Of a DNA stretch of 64,000 nucleotides, positions 1 to 8,200 are shown in pieces. The DNA lies in the NCBI RefSeq assembly GCF_021083305.1, contig NZ_JAJFAY010000001.1, positions 806,001 through 870,000 on the forward strand, written 5' to 3'. Below the pieces are notes generated by a model that was not told the DNA's origin, searched no databases, and saw only the letters and a list, made by a program, of their open reading frames with translations. Positions within the stretch are counted from its first letter, which is position 1. Each line of letters opens with the position of its first letter. Position numbers and translations under genes: made by a program. This DNA comes from Haladaptatus sp. DYF46 (GTDB taxonomy: Archaea; Halobacteriota; Halobacteria; Halobacteriales; Haladaptataceae).

Positions 1-948
1 GCCCGAGACGGATTGTATCACCGGGCGATAGAGGAGACGTGGCCGGGGAACTTCGAGGTCGTCGATTACGGCCACTCCGCCGGAACGCCGACGAACCCCA
101 CCGTCGTCGGCACCGTTTCGGACGGCAAGTCACACAACGTGAAACCGCACCCCACGGAACCGGTTCTTTACACGATGAACTACGGGCTGGAGACGAACGG
201 GTTCGACGTGTACGACGTCTCGGACCCGACGTCTCCCCGGAAAATCGGTTCGCACGGTCCGCAGGGAGCGGGACACGACATCAACGTGGATTCGAAACGG
301 GAGTTGCTCTGTTGTGCGTACCAGTCGGGGCAGTTCATCGGATTCATCATCTACGATGTGAGCGAACCGCGACATCCGGAGGAAATCGGTCGGTTCGACT
401 ACGAGAAGCAAAAGCCGTACGACGACGCACAGCTCGGCGAGGAGGCGTTCGGGGCGGCACACCACGGCCATTTCGACCCGCAGCGCGAGTTGCTCGTGTT
501 CGGTGACGAACGCCCGCAGGGGATCCCGGGCGGCAAACACGTCTTCGATATCGGATGGAAAGACGGTTCACCGGAAAACCCGATTCCGGTCGGGTTTACC
601 GTCTCGCCGAACGCACAGCACATGACCGGCGACTACGCGAGCCGCTTCGATTGGACGGGTCACCACTTCGATATCGTTTCCGGCGAAGGGGCGACGCTGG
701 TGGTTGCCGCGGATTGGCACGAGGGGACCGTAGTGTACGACATCACCGATCCGACGAACCCGCACCCCGTGGATCGGTATCCCACTGACGATGGCGTGAA
801 CGACATCGCGCTCAACGGCGAAGTCAAACAACTCGGGTCGCCGCCGATGGCGTGGAAGGCCGTTTACAACGACGCACGAAACCTCGTCGTCGTGAGCGAC
901 GTCTTCACCGGCCTCTACACGTTCGAACTGACGCCAGCGTTGAAATAG
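1..948 (+). CDS. LVIVD-repeat beta-propeller-like protein (5' partial)
   Basis: The reading frame is open from base 1, so the true start lies upstream; the visible part ends at a TAG after about 315 codons. Several blades carry the LVIVD-type signature: VYDVSDPTSPRKIG, IYDVSEPRHPEEIG and VYDITDPTNPHPVD. Such repeats usually build a beta-propeller in surface or exported proteins. There are many histidines (AAHHGH, DWTGHHFD). No catalytic function can be assigned. The N-terminus, where a signal peptide would sit, is outside the window. The next gene is convergent. Confidence 0.75.
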   Translation, partial: ARDGLYHRAIEETWPGNFEVVDYGHSAGTPTNPTVVGTVSDGKSHNVKPHPTEPVLYTMNYGLETNGFDVYDVSDPTSPRKIGSHGPQGAGHDINVDSKRELLCCAYQSGQFIGFIIYDVSEPRHPEEIGRFDYEKQKPYDDAQLGEEAFGAAHHGHFDPQRELLVFGDERPQGIPGGKHVFDIGWKDGSPENPIPVGFTVSPNAQHMTGDYASRFDWTGHHFDIVSGEGATLVVAADWHEGTVVYDITDPTNPHPVDRYPTDDGVNDIALNGEVKQLGSPPMAWKAVYNDARNLVVVSDVFTGLYTFELTPALK

Positions 949-1012
949 ATCGCCCGGAAGGTGTACTAGCCGCGAGAAAGTGACCGACGTCTCCGTTTTC
1001 GGTCGACGGGAG

Positions 1013-1585
1013 TTATCGCCCGACGACGGCCCTTTTCAGTTCCGCGACGACCGGCGCGCCGTCGATCAGCCACAGGAGGAACACGCAGAAGTACGGCGCG
1101 AGGTAGATGCCGATTATCATCAGCTGTTTTTCCGTCGAGAGCGAGTGGAAGAACGCGCCGATGATGTGGAACGCGCGGTCAAACAGCGACACTTCGTGGC
1201 CGTAGGGCGGAAGGGTCACGACGGGCCACAGTACGCGGTCGAACGGCGACCGATGGTGCTCTATCATGGCCATGAGGATGTCGCCGACGAGGTGGGACCA
1301 GTAGCCGACGGCGAAGGCGGCGGCGACGGCGGCGCGGTTTTTGTACAGGCCGACGGCGAGTACTAACAGTCCGATCGGAATCGCCACGAACACCGAGTGG
1401 GCGACGGAGTACCCCTGCGGGAACAGGTGGAGTCCCCACGAGAGGGGTTTATCCACGAGGTCGGGCAACTGGGTTCCGAAGAGGAGGGCGAGCACTGCCT
1501 GTGCGGACGGCGGTGCGCGCGTCCACACGCGGTGGCCGAGCGAATACAGGGTGTACCCGAACGCGGCGTGTCCCCACGGCATCAT
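1013..1585 (-). CDS. Membrane-bound metal-dependent hydrolase-like protein
   Basis: This 190-residue protein begins MMPWGHAAFGY and has four or five hydrophobic segments. Conserved polar residues occur in pairs: GTQLPDLVDKP, YSVAHSVF and YWSHLVGDILMA. That pattern of His/Asp in small integral membrane proteins matches the YdjM/LexA-binding (DUF457-type) hydrolase family. The substrate is unknown. The start could be either of the first two Met codons. It is convergent with the LVIVD gene and monocistronic. Confidence 0.7.
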   Translation of the reverse strand: MMPWGHAAFGYTLYSLGHRVWTRAPPSAQAVLALLFGTQLPDLVDKPLSWGLHLFPQGYSVAHSVFVAIPIGLLVLAVGLYKNRAAVAAAFAVGYWSHLVGDILMAMIEHHRSPFDRVLWPVVTLPPYGHEVSLFDRAFHIIGAFFHSLSTEKQLMIIGIYLAPYFCVFLLWLIDGAPVVAELKRAVVGR

Positions 1586-1825
1586 CGGGATCTCACCGCC
1601 TGACGGGCGCGGACGCGACGGAACGGACGGGACGAACCGGACGTTCGTATCGGCTCCCTGTCTGAATATCTCATCACCCTGTAGGTAGTAAGTCGAGGGT
1701 TAAAAAGTTCGGAGAACTAGCTGTCCGTTCGTCGAACTGCCGATGAACGAGGGGGATACCGATGCGTCAGGAAAACTCGATGACTGTCGCTGTCGGCGGG
1801 ATGACCCGTGTGAGATGAAGGCCGT
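1586..1825. other. Intergenic stretch, no gene seen
   Basis: No frame here has convincing haloarchaeal codon use. An AT-rich spot (taaaaagttcgg, near 1700) could be a promoter element, but its orientation is unclear. Confidence 0.4.
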
Positions 1826-2137
1826 CTACTCTTTCACGACGACTTTGCCGTTCGCGTCGACGGTCACTTCGTACACGTCGTAGTGGAAGGTGATGGAGAC
1901 GTTGTCCCGTGCATCCCCGTAACGGCGGGTTCGGAACAGCGCGTCGATGGCGTCGCAGTTGACGACGGCGTGGAGCGGTTGCATCCGGTTCGGTTCCGCA
2001 TCCATGACTGTTGCGAGGGCGCGGACGAGACCGGCGCACGTGTGTCCGTTCGCCATCTCGCGTTCGATGTTGAAGACGTAGGTCGAAGACGTTTCGGCGG
2101 GGTTGTCGTCGTTTACGTTCTCTATTTCGATCTCCAT
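1826..2137 (-). CDS. HalOD1 output-domain protein (first of two)
   Basis: This protein of about 103 residues consists of a single HalOD1-type domain: an N-terminal strand (TYVFNIERE), a helix containing LVRALATVMD, the core motif PLHAVVNCDAIDALF, and a C-terminal beta hairpin (ITFHYDVYEVTVDANGKVVV). HalOD1 is a haloarchaeal output domain, often fused to receivers; solo copies are common but of unknown role. I chose the Met at 2137 because a TATA-like TATACC lies about 30 bp upstream, implying a leaderless mRNA; an in-frame GTG at 2164 is the alternative. A paralogue lies just upstream. Confidence 0.72.
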   Translation of the reverse strand: MEIEIENVNDDNPAETSSTYVFNIEREMANGHTCAGLVRALATVMDAEPNRMQPLHAVVNCDAIDALFRTRRYGDARDNVSITFHYDVYEVTVDANGKVVVKE

Positions 2138-2292
2138 ACGATCATCACTGGGTGTATTGACCACAGGTATACTACTTCACTCTCAGAGGTGAGGCGGTAA
2201 TATAGCTATCGGCGGTTCCCGAAATAGAGAAAACGGTTAGCAACCGTCATGTCGAACCGTTGGAGGGTCGCGTGGGGGGGACGTTGTCGGCG

Positions 2293-2607
2293 TCAGTTGT
2301 CTCCCGATGCGGTTTCGGACGTCGAAGAGAAGGATTGGGAATCCCGAACGTGCTCGATCTCGATCCGTCCGTCACTGTGGACTGTCACTTTGTGGGGACC
2401 GTACTGAAACTCGACGTTCCCGTTCGCTCGGGCCTCCCCGCGATACGTCGCGGAGAAGAGCGAGTCGAGCGCATCAGGGTCGATGATATCGTACAGTACG
2501 GGCCTGATCTCCGTGGGGGTCGTCCCCTCGTGTTCGGCGATTGCATTGATTACCCGGATACTCAGTCGGTCATCGGCATTCGAACGTCCTTCGTGGGGCG
2601 CGACCAT
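2293..2607 (-). CDS. HalOD1 output-domain protein (second of two)
   Basis: This is a second solo HalOD1 protein (about 104 residues) in the same orientation as its neighbour. Diagnostic parts are LSIRVINAIAEHEGT, PVLYDIIDPDALDSLF and the hairpin VEFQYGPHKVTVHSDGRIEI. An ATG exists at 2643, but TTTATA at 2635-2640 sits about 28-33 bp before the ATG at 2607, so leaderless initiation at 2607 fits better. The Ser/Thr-rich C-terminal tail differs from that of the neighbour. No partner kinase or receiver is nearby. Confidence 0.72.
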   Translation of the reverse strand: MVAPHEGRSNADDRLSIRVINAIAEHEGTTPTEIRPVLYDIIDPDALDSLFSATYRGEARANGNVEFQYGPHKVTVHSDGRIEIEHVRDSQSFSSTSETASGDN

Positions 2608-2634
2608 CGTACGAACCGTTACCACATATCGGTG

Positions 2635-2640
2635 TATAAA
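2635..2640 (-). promoter_or_regulatory. TATA box for HalOD1 gene at 2607
   Basis: On the minus strand this reads TTTATA, about 30 bp before the ATG at 2607. The spacing decides the start codon and implies a leaderless transcript. Confidence 0.5.
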
Positions 2641-2783
2641 CATAGCGAAATCTCATGTAGATGGCTCGAAAAACGTATTAATCGCCAGTGGCTGTAAAAA
2701 CTGTCAGTGTATGTTTCGCATCAGTTTTCACTTTCGGCGCGGTTTGCACACCTTCATTCCGATCGCCCACCAACTCCCTCACA

Positions 2784-4196
2784 ATGTCGAACCGCGGCGG
2801 TTCACGCTTGCCCGGCGTCGGAGAGGAACGCGAGGAGCGTATCGTCCTTCACGTCGATATGGACTGTTTCTACGCGTCCTGCGAGCGACTCCGTGAACCG
2901 GCGCTTCGCGGCGAACCGGTCGTCGTCGGGATGGGATACGAGGAGGGCGAAGAACACGGTGCCGTCGCTACCGCGAGTTACGAGGCGCGGGAACACGGCG
3001 TAGAGAGCGCCCAAGCGATAGGGAAGGCCCTCGAACGACTGCCACGGAGGGCGGAGGGCGATTCACCCGATACTGACGGTGACGACAGTGATGGTGGGGA
3101 AAAGGACGCCGGCGACGGGGGAAACGACGCTGACAAGCGGGACGAAGGGGACGTAGTGGGTTATTACCGCCCTGTCGATATCGAGTTCTACAAATCGGTC
3201 AGCGCGGACGTTCGCGCCATCCTCCACGACTGCGCGGCCACCGTGCGCGAAGTGAGCATCGACGAGGCCTACCTCGACGTCACGGACCGAACCGCGTGGG
3301 ACGTCGCGGAGGGGTTCGCCCGCCACGTCAAAAACCGAATCGAGCGCGAAGTCGGCGTCACGGCGAGCGTCGGCGTCGCGCCGAACATGAGCGCGGCGAA
3401 GATAGCGAGCGACCACGATAAACCGGACGGCTTGGTCGTCGTCGAACCGGGAACGGTGAGCGAATTCCTCGCCCCGCTCGACGTTGCCGAGATACACGGC
3501 ATCGGGCCGGTGACGGCGCGAACGCTCCGCGAGATGGGTATCGAGACGGCGGGGGACCTCGCGGACGCCGACCCGCGCGTCCTCGCGGACCGGTTCGGCG
3601 AACGCGGCCGGGAACTCTACCATCGAGCACGCGGCGACGACGACAGGCGGGTGACGCCGACCGGCCGACCGAAGAGTCTCTCGCGCGAATCGGCGTTTAC
3701 CGACCCGACGACCGACTCCGCGGAGAAACGGGAACGCGTCAGTACCCTCGCGGAGGCCGTCGCCGAACGCGCCCGCGACCGGAACGCGATGTATCGGACC
3801 ATCGGTGTGAAGGTCGTGACCCCGCCGTTCGACGTTCACACCCGCGCACGATCGCTTTCGGGGCCGGTTGACGACCCCGGACTGGTCGAGGAGGTGGCCC
3901 TCGACTTGCTCACCGAGTTCGACGACGACACGGTTCGAAAGGTCGGCGTGCGCGTGTCGAACCTCCAGTTCACGGAGAGCGACCAGACGAGCCTCGACGG
4001 GTTCGACGCGCCGGAACCGACGGAGAATCGACCACGGCCATCGCAGTCGGGGGATGAAGGGGAATCGTCCGAAAAATCGACGGTCGGCGCCGATTCCGGT
4101 TCGACGGCGGAGACCGAACCGCCGGACGAACCGGACGAGGAGAACGACGGTGAGACGCGTTCCCGCGACGGACAGGTGTCGCTCACCGACTTCTGA
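2784..4196 (+). CDS. dinB: DNA polymerase IV (Y family)
   Basis: Translesion polymerase of 470 residues. The palm motif HVDMDCFYASCE and the second catalytic motif SIDEAYLDVTD carry the metal-binding acids. YEAREHGVESAQAIGKAL matches the finger region, and GIGPVTARTLREMGI is the helix-hairpin-helix of the thumb. The little-finger domain follows to about residue 385. The last residues, QVSLTDF, form a PIP-box-like motif for binding PCNA. Two oddities are seen: an acidic Asp/Gly-rich insert of about 35 residues (bases 3058-3165) sits between the finger motif and YYRPVDIEFY, and a long acidic linker precedes the PIP box. The Met at 2784 starts the conserved protein; the upstream extension is unlike family members. 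Confidence 0.93.
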   Translation: MSNRGGSRLPGVGEEREERIVLHVDMDCFYASCERLREPALRGEPVVVGMGYEEGEEHGAVATASYEAREHGVESAQAIGKALERLPRRAEGDSPDTDGDDSDGGEKDAGDGGNDADKRDEGDVVGYYRPVDIEFYKSVSADVRAILHDCAATVREVSIDEAYLDVTDRTAWDVAEGFARHVKNRIEREVGVTASVGVAPNMSAAKIASDHDKPDGLVVVEPGTVSEFLAPLDVAEIHGIGPVTARTLREMGIETAGDLADADPRVLADRFGERGRELYHRARGDDDRRVTPTGRPKSLSRESAFTDPTTDSAEKRERVSTLAEAVAERARDRNAMYRTIGVKVVTPPFDVHTRARSLSGPVDDPGLVEEVALDLLTEFDDDTVRKVGVRVSNLQFTESDQTSLDGFDAPEPTENRPRPSQSGDEGESSEKSTVGADSGSTAETEPPDEPDEENDGETRSRDGQVSLTDF

Positions 4197-4268
4197 CGTT
4201 CGGTCCTCCGAGTTTCTAACGTCGCTTCCTCCGGACCGCTGATTACCCTCGCCTGTGTACACCGGTAC

Positions 4269-4553
4269 ATGAACAAGTTGGCCGCGGCGGGCGAAGCGGA
4301 CGGTCGTTGGCGTCTCCCGCAACACGCCCACATCATCGTTTACGAGGCGGAGGGCGGCGACGAACTCCTCACCATCTACGACTGCGGCGCGGCCCAAAAA
4401 CCGCCGTCTGCCCAGCTAATCGGCAATCTCGTTCGCGTCCGGGCGGACCACGAACTGGAGCGGACGATCACGGGCTACATCGTCAGCATGCGTGAGGAAT
4501 CAGTGTTAGAGCGACAGGAGAAGGACCACTTCGTCATCGTTTCAGACGAATAG
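4269..4553 (+). CDS. Small hypothetical haloarchaeal protein
   Basis: This 94-residue acidic soluble protein begins MNKLAAAGEADGRW and has no membrane segment or Cys pair. It contains a predicted beta strand set (HIIVYEA, LLTIYDCGA) and a helical end. Codon use is typical of the genome, which supports coding. I do not recognise the family. It lies between dinB and the convergent tpiA. Confidence 0.6.
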   Translation: MNKLAAAGEADGRWRLPQHAHIIVYEAEGGDELLTIYDCGAAQKPPSAQLIGNLVRVRADHELERTITGYIVSMREESVLERQEKDHFVIVSDE

Positions 4554-4563
4554 TTCGATCCGA

Positions 4564-5208
4564 TTAGAGCGGTTCGACGAGGTTTTCCAGCGCGGCTATC
4601 GGGTCGTCGGCCTTCGCGACGCCGCTCGCCAGCAGGACGCCCTCCGCGCCGAGGTCACGGGCCGCCACGAGGTCCTCGCCGGTGCTGATGCCCGCACCAC
4701 AGTAGACGCTCACGCTCTCATCGACCGCTTCTGCGGCCGCCACCGCGTCGGTGACGATGTCCGGGTCGGCCTTGCTGACGGGGGTTCCACTTCCGATGAG
4801 TTCCGGCGGTTCGACGGCCACGGCGTCGGGGCCGAGGGCGGCGACGGCACCGATTTGCTCGGGGTTGTTCGCACAGACAGTAGTGTCGAAGCCGACGCGC
4901 TCCGCGGCGTCCAACCCGGCGTCGATGTCTGCGAGTTTCAGTCTGCACTCGGAGTGATTGAGCATGGTTCCGGTCGCACCCGCGTCGGCGACGGCCTCCG
5001 CGAGGGCGCTTCCGGTGTGGCTTCCGTGTTCGACCGGGCTGACGTGTTGCCCCCACGTCTCGACGCCCGTGTCGGCGACGCGCGAGAGGTGGGCGGTCTG
5101 CGGTGCCACGGCGATATCGACGCCGTATTCGTCGCTCACGTCGCGGGCCGCCTCCGCGATTTCTACCGGGTCGCAGGGGTAGGCTTTCAGGTTGACGAGT
5201 ACGAACAT
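4564..5208 (-). CDS. tpiA: Triosephosphate isomerase
   Basis: This enzyme interconverts dihydroxyacetone phosphate and glyceraldehyde 3-phosphate in the cytosol. The 214-residue length matches the short archaeal TIM form rather than the roughly 250-residue bacterial form. Catalytic residues are visible: Asn/Lys in LVNLKAYP, His in [10 protein letters not shown] and Glu in [11 protein letters not shown]. Phosphate-binding loops are [11 protein letters not shown] and [10 protein letters not shown] chose the Met at 5208 because family members begin [11 protein letters not shown]; nine extra upstream codons are unlikely. It is monocistronic. Confidence 0.95.
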   Translation of the reverse strand: MFVLVNLKAYPCDPVEIAEAARDVSDEYGVDIAVAPQTAHLSRVADTGVETWGQHVSPVEHGSHTGSALAEAVADAGATGTMLNHSECRLKLADIDAGLDAAERVGFDTTVCANNPEQIGAVAALGPDAVAVEPPELIGSGTPVSKADPDIVTDAVAAAEAVDESVSVYCGAGISTGEDLVAARDLGAEGVLLASGVAKADDPIAALENLVEPL

Positions 5209-5421
5209 ATCCGAAGCGACTGTCGGCGGCCCCAAATAGGTTGCGTCATTCGAAAGTGAGAGACGGAGATGGAGAGAACGGGGACGAGAACGACGGAAAC
5301 CGGGACGAAAGCGGATCGAGGAACGATCCCCTGAAACGACGGGGGAACGGACGAACGGATGAGTGAAACGCCTCTTTCACTCTTCCCAATAGTTTTGTTT
5401 GTAGGTTTACCAGTACCTTCC

Positions 5422-6411
5422 ATGACAACACGGGTTCGAAAACTGGCCGTCCTTTCGCTCGTCCTCCTCGTCGCGCTCGCCGGCTGCTCCGGCATGGGCG
5501 GGAACGACGCTGCGAAGGAGAACGGGAACTACGATACCGGCCGTTCCGACGGCGGCGGTTCGGGCGGCGGCAACGCGGGAGACGGACAAGCCGACGAAGG
5601 GTCGCCGACACAGTCCGCGCTGGTCGTCCAGCAACGGATGCTCATCCGAACAGGCGACCTCTCGCTGTCGGTGGAGAGTTTCGAGAACACGAGCCGGGTG
5701 CTGACCGAGTTTGCCAGCGAACGCGGCGGATTCGTCAGCGACTCCTCCCAGCGCGTCCATCGACGCGGCAACGACACGTGGACCACCGGAAAAGTCGTCT
5801 TCCGTATCCCGAAGGACGACTTCTTGGCGTTCTTCGAACGGGCCAAGCAGGCGGGGGAAGTCCAGGAGTCGAACACGGGGACCGAGGACGTGACCGACCA
5901 GTTGGTCGATTTGAAGGCTCGCCTCGATAACCTCCAATCACAACGCGACAAACTCCGGGCGCTCTACGAGAACGCGAGCGACACGGAGGACGTTCTCGCC
6001 GTCCAAAAGCGCCTCTCCGCCGTCCAGTCCGACATCGAGCGACTGGAAGCGAAACAGCAATCGCTCGAAGGACGGGTCGCCTACTCGACGGTGACGGTGC
6101 GGATGCAGGAACCGCAACCGGATTCCGAGGCGGAAACCCCCGCCGAGAAATCGTGGTACGACACGGGTGTCGTCTCCGCGTTCCTCGATTCGGTCGATGG
6201 CGTCGTCGTCATGCTCAGGGCGTTCGTCGTCGGCATCGCGTACCTTCTCCCGTACCTGGCCGTCCTCGGGATTCCTGTCGGAGCGGTACTGCTCGTGCGC
6301 CGTCGGTCGAAGTCGAACGCGTCGTCGGTCACGCATGTGACGGAAGCGGATGAGAACGAAGCGGCGGACGTGGACGAAGAGGCGAACGTGGACGAAGAGA
6401 CCGACGAGTGA
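5422..6411 (+). CDS. DUF4349-type lipoprotein
   Basis: This 329-residue exported lipoprotein begins with a basic-hydrophobic signal and a lipobox LAGC (Cys22). A Gly/Asn/Asp-rich linker follows. The body (about residues 70-240) contains RTGDLSLSVESF, FRIPKDDFLAFF and a coiled-coil region (LDNLQSQRDKLRALYENA, IERLEAKQQSLEGRVAYST), as in DUF4349 proteins. A transmembrane helix (about residues 265-295) precedes an acidic cytoplasmic tail with tandem VDEEANVDEETDE. A protein with both a lipid anchor and a C-terminal TM helix is typical of this family. Its function is unknown. Confidence 0.82.
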   Translation: MTTRVRKLAVLSLVLLVALAGCSGMGGNDAAKENGNYDTGRSDGGGSGGGNAGDGQADEGSPTQSALVVQQRMLIRTGDLSLSVESFENTSRVLTEFASERGGFVSDSSQRVHRRGNDTWTTGKVVFRIPKDDFLAFFERAKQAGEVQESNTGTEDVTDQLVDLKARLDNLQSQRDKLRALYENASDTEDVLAVQKRLSAVQSDIERLEAKQQSLEGRVAYSTVTVRMQEPQPDSEAETPAEKSWYDTGVVSAFLDSVDGVVVMLRAFVVGIAYLLPYLAVLGIPVGAVLLVRRRSKSNASSVTHVTEADENEAADVDEEANVDEETDE

Positions 6412-6506
6412 GCGTACGGGCGGCGCAAGTGGTCGACGGAAACAGTCCCGATCCCATCCTCTCGACACCGTACGGCGTTTCGAGTTTTCGGCGTTCCTTC
6501 CGCCGT

Positions 6507-7460
6507 TCACTGCACGTCCGGCAACACTTCCTCCTCGTAGAATCGGAAGAAGGAGTCTTGGTCGGGGCCGATCTGGTGGACGTAGACGTGGTCGTACCCC
6601 GCGTCGGCGAACTGCTCTAAATTCTCGATGTGCGTCTCCGGGTCCGGGTCGGTCACGATGCTTCCCTCCGCGATGTCCTCGCGGGTGACCATCTGGCAGG
6701 CCTGCTCGAAGTGCGTCGGCGTCGGCAGTTGCGAGTTGAGTTCGCCGGCGAGGGCGCTGTTCGGCCACCACTCGTGGGCCGTGTCGATGGCTTCCTCCTC
6801 GTCCTCCGCGTAACAGACGGTCATTTGGCTGTACCGCGGTCCCTCGCCGCCGGCTTCCTCCCACGTCTCCACGGTGTCCTGCGGGCCGACGCTCCAGAAC
6901 CCGTCTCCGAGTTCCGCGGCGGCCTGCGCCGCCCGCTTCCCGTAGGCGGAGACGATGATGTCGGGTGGTTCCTCGGGAAGCGTGTAGAGACGCGCGTTCT
7001 CGACGGTGAAGTGGTCGCCGTAGTAGCTCTGCTGTCCGCCTTGCCACAGTTTGCGCATTATCTCTATCGCCTCTTCGAGCATCTTGGTCCGAACCGCGTG
7101 TTCCGGCCAGTGTTCGCCGGTGACGTGTTCGTTCAGCCGCTCGCCCGTCCCGACGCCGAGGAAGAACTTCCCCTCGAACATCGTCGCGGCGGTGGCGGCG
7201 GCCTGTGCGACGACGGCCGGATGGATTCGCATGATGGGGCAGTTTACCCCGATTCCGACCGGCAAATCGTCCGTCGCCCGTGCGACCCCACCCAGCGTGG
7301 ACCAGACGAACGGCGCGTTCCCCTGCTGGCTTATCCACGGGTGGTAGTGGTCCGAGATGGACGCGAACTCGAAGCCCACCTCCTCGGCACGGACGGCGTG
7401 GTCTACCAGTTCGTTCGGCCCGTGCTCCTCGCTCGAAATGGTGTAGCCGATCTGTGTCAT
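6507..7460 (-). CDS. F420-dependent LLM-class oxidoreductase
   Basis: This 317-residue TIM-barrel flavin/F420 oxidoreductase resembles the F420-dependent glucose-6-phosphate dehydrogenase-like branch. Visible landmarks are IGYTISSEEHGP at the N-terminus, SISDHYHPWISQQGNAPFVW, GVNCPIMRIHPAVVAQAAAT, LGVGTGERLNEHVTG, and the C-terminal FADAGYDHVYVHQIGP. The substrate cannot be inferred. It probably stands alone; downstream is the convergent lipoprotein and upstream is the low-complexity block. Confidence 0.88.
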   Translation of the reverse strand: MTQIGYTISSEEHGPNELVDHAVRAEEVGFEFASISDHYHPWISQQGNAPFVWSTLGGVARATDDLPVGIGVNCPIMRIHPAVVAQAAATAATMFEGKFFLGVGTGERLNEHVTGEHWPEHAVRTKMLEEAIEIMRKLWQGGQQSYYGDHFTVENARLYTLPEEPPDIIVSAYGKRAAQAAAELGDGFWSVGPQDTVETWEEAGGEGPRYSQMTVCYAEDEEEAIDTAHEWWPNSALAGELNSQLPTPTHFEQACQMVTREDIAEGSIVTDPDPETHIENLEQFADAGYDHVYVHQIGPDQDSFFRFYEEEVLPDVQ

Positions 7461-7489
7461 TGTGCTCCCTCGTCGGCGGACGAATCGAA

Positions 7490-8150
7490 TGTCATGCCAT
7501 CAGCGCTACATCGTTCCCCCGCATGAGGTCTCTGGCTGAAAACGCAAGGACGGCTATTAGCGTTGAAGACGCTCGAACCGCCTCGGACTGGGTTCGTGCG
7601 AACGTTGCTGCTTGCGTCGTTGTCGCTGCTGTCGGTGCTGTTGCTGCCATCGCCGTTCCGGTTCGCGTTCTTGCTGGTGTCGTTGCTGCGGGCGATGGTC
7701 GCCGCGTTGCCGTCGTTTCCCGTATCGCCGTTCCCGCTGTAGGCGTTCCTGCCGTTGCTTTCGCTCCTGTCTGCCGCCACGAATCACGGTTCGCTCGACG
7801 TCGCTCAGGTCCCGTTCGGACCCGCCCCGCCGTTCGCTCTGTCGATGACGACCGTAGCGTTTCCGCTCTTGCTGTCGCTGCCGGTGTTCGTGTCGCTGTC
7901 CTCGTTCGTTGCCGCCTCGACGATGGCCAGCTTTCGATCCGTATCGCCGTTGCTGGTTCGTTCGTTTTCGCCGCTCCCCTCGTCCCTGTCTCGTCTGTCC
8001 CCCGTTCCCCACCCGTCGCTCCTGTCCTTGCTCCCGCGGGCCGCCGTACCGTTGCGTCTCGGATTCGCCCTCCTGATTGCGTCGGCTCTCGCGATGCAGA
8101 TGGTGTGTCATTGTACCTCACGGCTGAGTCGGTCGGAAATCGCTTAGTCG
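7490..8150. other. Low-complexity, strand-skewed block without a confident gene
   Basis: The minus strand is purine-rich with recurring AGCAACGGC / GGAACGGCGA words, and the plus strand is the pyrimidine complement. Because of this skew most frames are long and open, so length proves nothing. One minus frame reads like a haloarchaeal acidic Ser/Asn/Gly/Asp linker (for example KLAIVEAATNEDSDTNTGSD, then after two in-frame TGA codons SNGRNAYSGNGDTGNDGN). It has no good start. The other minus frames are very Arg/Gln-rich, which is atypical here. A decayed low-complexity surface-protein gene is possible. Confidence 0.45.
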
Positions 8151-8171
8151 TGCCGGCCGCGGGTGGCCACG

Positions 8172-8177
8172 CTTAAG
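8172..8177 (+). promoter_or_regulatory. TATA-like box for hisC
   Basis: CTTAAG lies 24-29 bp before the ATG at 8201, consistent with a leaderless mRNA for the hisC operon. Confidence 0.4.
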
Positions 8178-8200
8178 ACCGGTCGGTGACACCTCCCGAC

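Noticed and set aside
3063..4397. 444-codon open frame on the minus strand
   Set aside because: It is antisense to dinB and has no family signature.
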